Shown here piece after piece: positions 47,532-47,639 of a stretch of DNA of 47,639 nt. The DNA lies in contig JAKAAG010000006.1 of assembly GCA_021797085.1 (NCBI GenBank), positions 1 to 47,639 of the forward strand. The letters are read 5' to 3'. This DNA comes from Nanobdellota archaeon (GTDB lineage: Archaea; Nanobdellota; Nanobdellia; Parvarchaeales; Parvarchaeaceae). Position 1 is the stretch's first letter; each line of letters starts with the position of its first letter. The notes beneath the pieces are model-generated. The model was given only the letters and a program-made list of their open reading frames with translations. It was not told the origin of the DNA and searched no databases. A program made the translations under genes and the position numbers.

Positions 47532-47639
47532 TATCGGTTAAACAATAATATGCACTTCTTTATTTGATAATAAAGAAGGAAGTGTCGAGCTGTTAAAAAC
47601 AGCAATGTGACTGTGTGATTTGCTAATCCAAGCTATTAG
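47532..47639 (+). ncRNA. Probable start of a structured non-coding transcript (possibly rRNA leader)
   Basis: After the strong TATA box there is no open frame. A perfect 10-bp stem with a 4-nt loop lies at 47555-47578 (CTTCTTTATT / AATAAAGAAG) and a 6-bp hairpin at 47589-47603 (GCTGTT / AACAGC). The final bases (CTAATCCAAGCTATTAG) could approach the 5' end of an archaeal 23S rRNA, but the window stops there and I cannot confirm it. Confidence 0.4.

Noticed and set aside
1-47639. Insertion sequences, prophage or integrated plasmid
   Set aside because: No transposase, integrase, terminal inverted repeats or tRNA-end duplication was found. The single tRNA gene is not followed by an att-like repeat of its 3' end.

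Overview
The window is from an archaeon, most likely a small-genome DPANN lineage of the ARMAN/Parvarchaeota-Micrarchaeota kind. The archaeal assignment is firm: aCPSF1/FttA, proteasome beta, Rpo7-Spt4, transcription factor S, eS24, eS31, eS1, uS15, Kae1 and Bud32, family B polymerase, FEN1, archaeal-type GlyRS, type II MetAP and two diphthamide enzymes. The DPANN placement is inference from the low GC (roughly mid-to-upper thirties percent by eye), the tight packing with 1-14 bp overlaps, the many short or domain-reduced versions of universal proteins, and the large share of orphan membrane and surface proteins. Most first genes appear leaderless, with a TATA-like box centred about 25-27 bp upstream of the start codon.

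Layout. 1-2311: two pilin-like surface proteins, an orphan membrane protein and a bPH2 membrane protein. 2361-7612: Dph6, a possible small frameshifted ORF, a UPF0200 kinase, a paralogous orphan pair, aCPSF1 and proteasome beta. 7739-9532: an RHH-nucleotidyltransferase fusion, a small orphan and a YdjC deacetylase. 9608-15076: a membrane-anchored Lon-like protease, GlyRS, and a TFS-FNR-NnrD operon. 15173-18174: a large polytopic protein with a very basic tail, tRNA-Ala(GGC) and an orphan membrane protein. 18280-22687, all minus: a translation/transcription superoperon rpo7-spt4-eS24-eS31-kae1-(degenerate DRG)-bud32-uS15-eS1. 22793-27155: an E1-like enzyme, a bidirectional promoter, three related polytopic membrane proteins, ThpR and a wHTH protein. 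27297-34216: GlmS, PolB, a RecA-like protein without a P-loop, MetAP, FEN1 and DUF357. 34279-47457: a surface locus of five tandem membrane-anchored proteins, Dph5, a prepilin peptidase, a 1763-residue pilin-like adhesin and VKOR. The last 180 bases hold a strong TATA box followed by apparently non-coding structured sequence.

How the parts may work together. The distal third looks like one surface-assembly locus. An A24-type prepilin peptidase (D24 and GGGD86) lies among proteins with short pilin-like N-termini (KGQ or similar, then one long hydrophobic helix). The giant protein combines a class III signal, FxESGLPxGxxW repeats each carrying a cysteine pair, a PA14-like module and two DUF2341/lectin-like modules. 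The VKOR gene starts one base after its stop codon and could supply the oxidising power for those disulfides. No secretion ATPase or platform protein is visible here, so the rest of any pilus machine must be elsewhere or absent.

Other points worth a second look are a DRG-family protein that has lost its GTPase motifs but sits between kae1 and bud32; a ribbon-helix-helix domain fused to a sugar nucleotidyltransferase with an eroded signature; a C2H2 zinc finger between a pilin-like start and a transmembrane helix; a TFS reduced to its catalytic ribbon; one palindromic TATA box placed to serve two divergent leaderless genes; and two divergent genes whose start codons overlap as CATG. All identifications come from reading the sequence; no database search was run.
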